In this document: positions 23,103 to 23,272 of the stretch, one piece after another
Position numbering within the stretch: position 1 is the first letter of the stretch
How the letters are laid out: the number at the start of each line of letters is the position of its first letter
DNA from: CAYLYP01 sp964387795
Lineage (GTDB): Bacteria > Bacteroidota > Bacteroidia > Bacteroidales > UBA7960
Length of the DNA: 23,272 nucleotides
Reading direction: 5' to 3'
Assembly: GCA_964387795.1 (NCBI GenBank)
Contig: CAYLYP010000051.1
Location: 1-23,272, forward strand
The notes under the pieces: generated by a model
Told to the model about the DNA's origin: nothing
The model's database searches: none
What the model saw: the letters and a program-made list of their open reading frames with translations, nothing else
Program-made: the position numbers and the translations under genes

Positions 23103-23272
23103 TTGAAATTCCCATTTTACATAGCGCTCAGGTATTTATTTGCAAAGAAATCCCATAATATCATCAATGTGATAAGTGGTATTTCTGTTGTTAGTATCAC
23201 TGTTGGCACTATGGCACTGATAATTGTATTGTCAGTTTTTAATGGGTTTGAAAACCTTGTAACCTCACTGCT
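23103..23272 (+). CDS. LolC/LolE-type ABC transporter permease, 3'-truncated
   Basis: The frame runs past the window end. A stop at 23094-23096 leaves TTG at 23103 as the likely start (CTG at 23100 is less likely). It begins F-P-F-Y-I-A-L-R-Y-L-F-A-K-K-S-H-N-I-I-N, followed by I-S-G-I-S-V-V-S-I-T-V-G-T-M-A-L-I-I-V-L-S-V-F-N-G-F-E. This is the amphipathic start and first TM helix of the LolC/LolE (FtsX-like) family, which moves lipoproteins out of the inner membrane. Only 56 codons are visible, so LolC and LolE cannot be told apart and other MacB-like permeases remain possible. Confidence 0.8.
   Translation, partial: MKFPFYIALRYLFAKKSHNIINVISGISVVSITVGTMALIIVLSVFNGFENLVTSL

Overview
The window looks like a chromosomal segment of a member of the Bacteroidota, with Bacteroidales/Marinilabiliales-like gene content. 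The main evidence is a type IX secretion (T9SS) cluster in the order porP/sprF-gldK-gldL-gldM-gldN, a gene set restricted to this phylum. Also consistent are low G+C, TAnnTTTG-type -7 boxes upstream of many genes, lipoproteins with short lipobox signals, and Bacteroidota-style Wza/Wzc proteins. Two runs of exactly 100 N show that this is a draft scaffold, possibly a metagenome-assembled genome.

Layout. (1) 1-4283 is an accessory-looking stretch on the + strand: the 3' part of a membrane protein with a C-terminal thioredoxin-like domain, a small membrane protein, a small lipoprotein, and two tandem paralogous SAM-dependent methyltransferases about 74% identical. (2) 4284-5675 is a 1.4-kb stretch with no convincing gene, packed with structured DNA: a nested hairpin ending in a T-run, an 11-bp-period tandem array that inverts on itself, and a cluster of short perfect palindromes. 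(3) 5676-8921 is a Wza-like exporter and a Wzc-like co-polymerase/tyrosine kinase pair, closed by a strong bidirectional terminator. (4) 9018-10367 is miaB on the - strand, facing away from topA across a promoter region with a 20-bp perfect palindrome. (5) 10534-14175 is topA followed at once by an arginase-fold protein that has lost three of six metal ligands. (6) 14538-20280 is the T9SS operon, ended by a terminator. (7) 20344-21741 (-) is fumarase fumC. (8) 21937-23272 is rbfA, a third methyltransferase, and the start of a LolC/LolE-like permease, closely spaced on the + strand.

How the genes work together. GldK and GldN form the periplasmic ring associated with the outer membrane, GldL and GldM form the inner-membrane proton-driven motor, and PorP/SprF is an outer-membrane partner. 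Wza and Wzc would export a polysaccharide and control its chain length. MiaB, TopA, FumC and RbfA are housekeeping enzymes.

The most interesting points are the degenerate arginase-like protein between topA and the T9SS operon, the 7+4-unit 11-bp array that folds back on itself, the nested hairpin beside it, and the palindrome over the miaB promoter. The N gap in porP/sprF is an assembly artefact: its flanks carry the same 55 bp, and collapsing them restores an intact 314-residue protein. The gldL gap is real missing sequence of unknown length and removes the motor's transmembrane helices.
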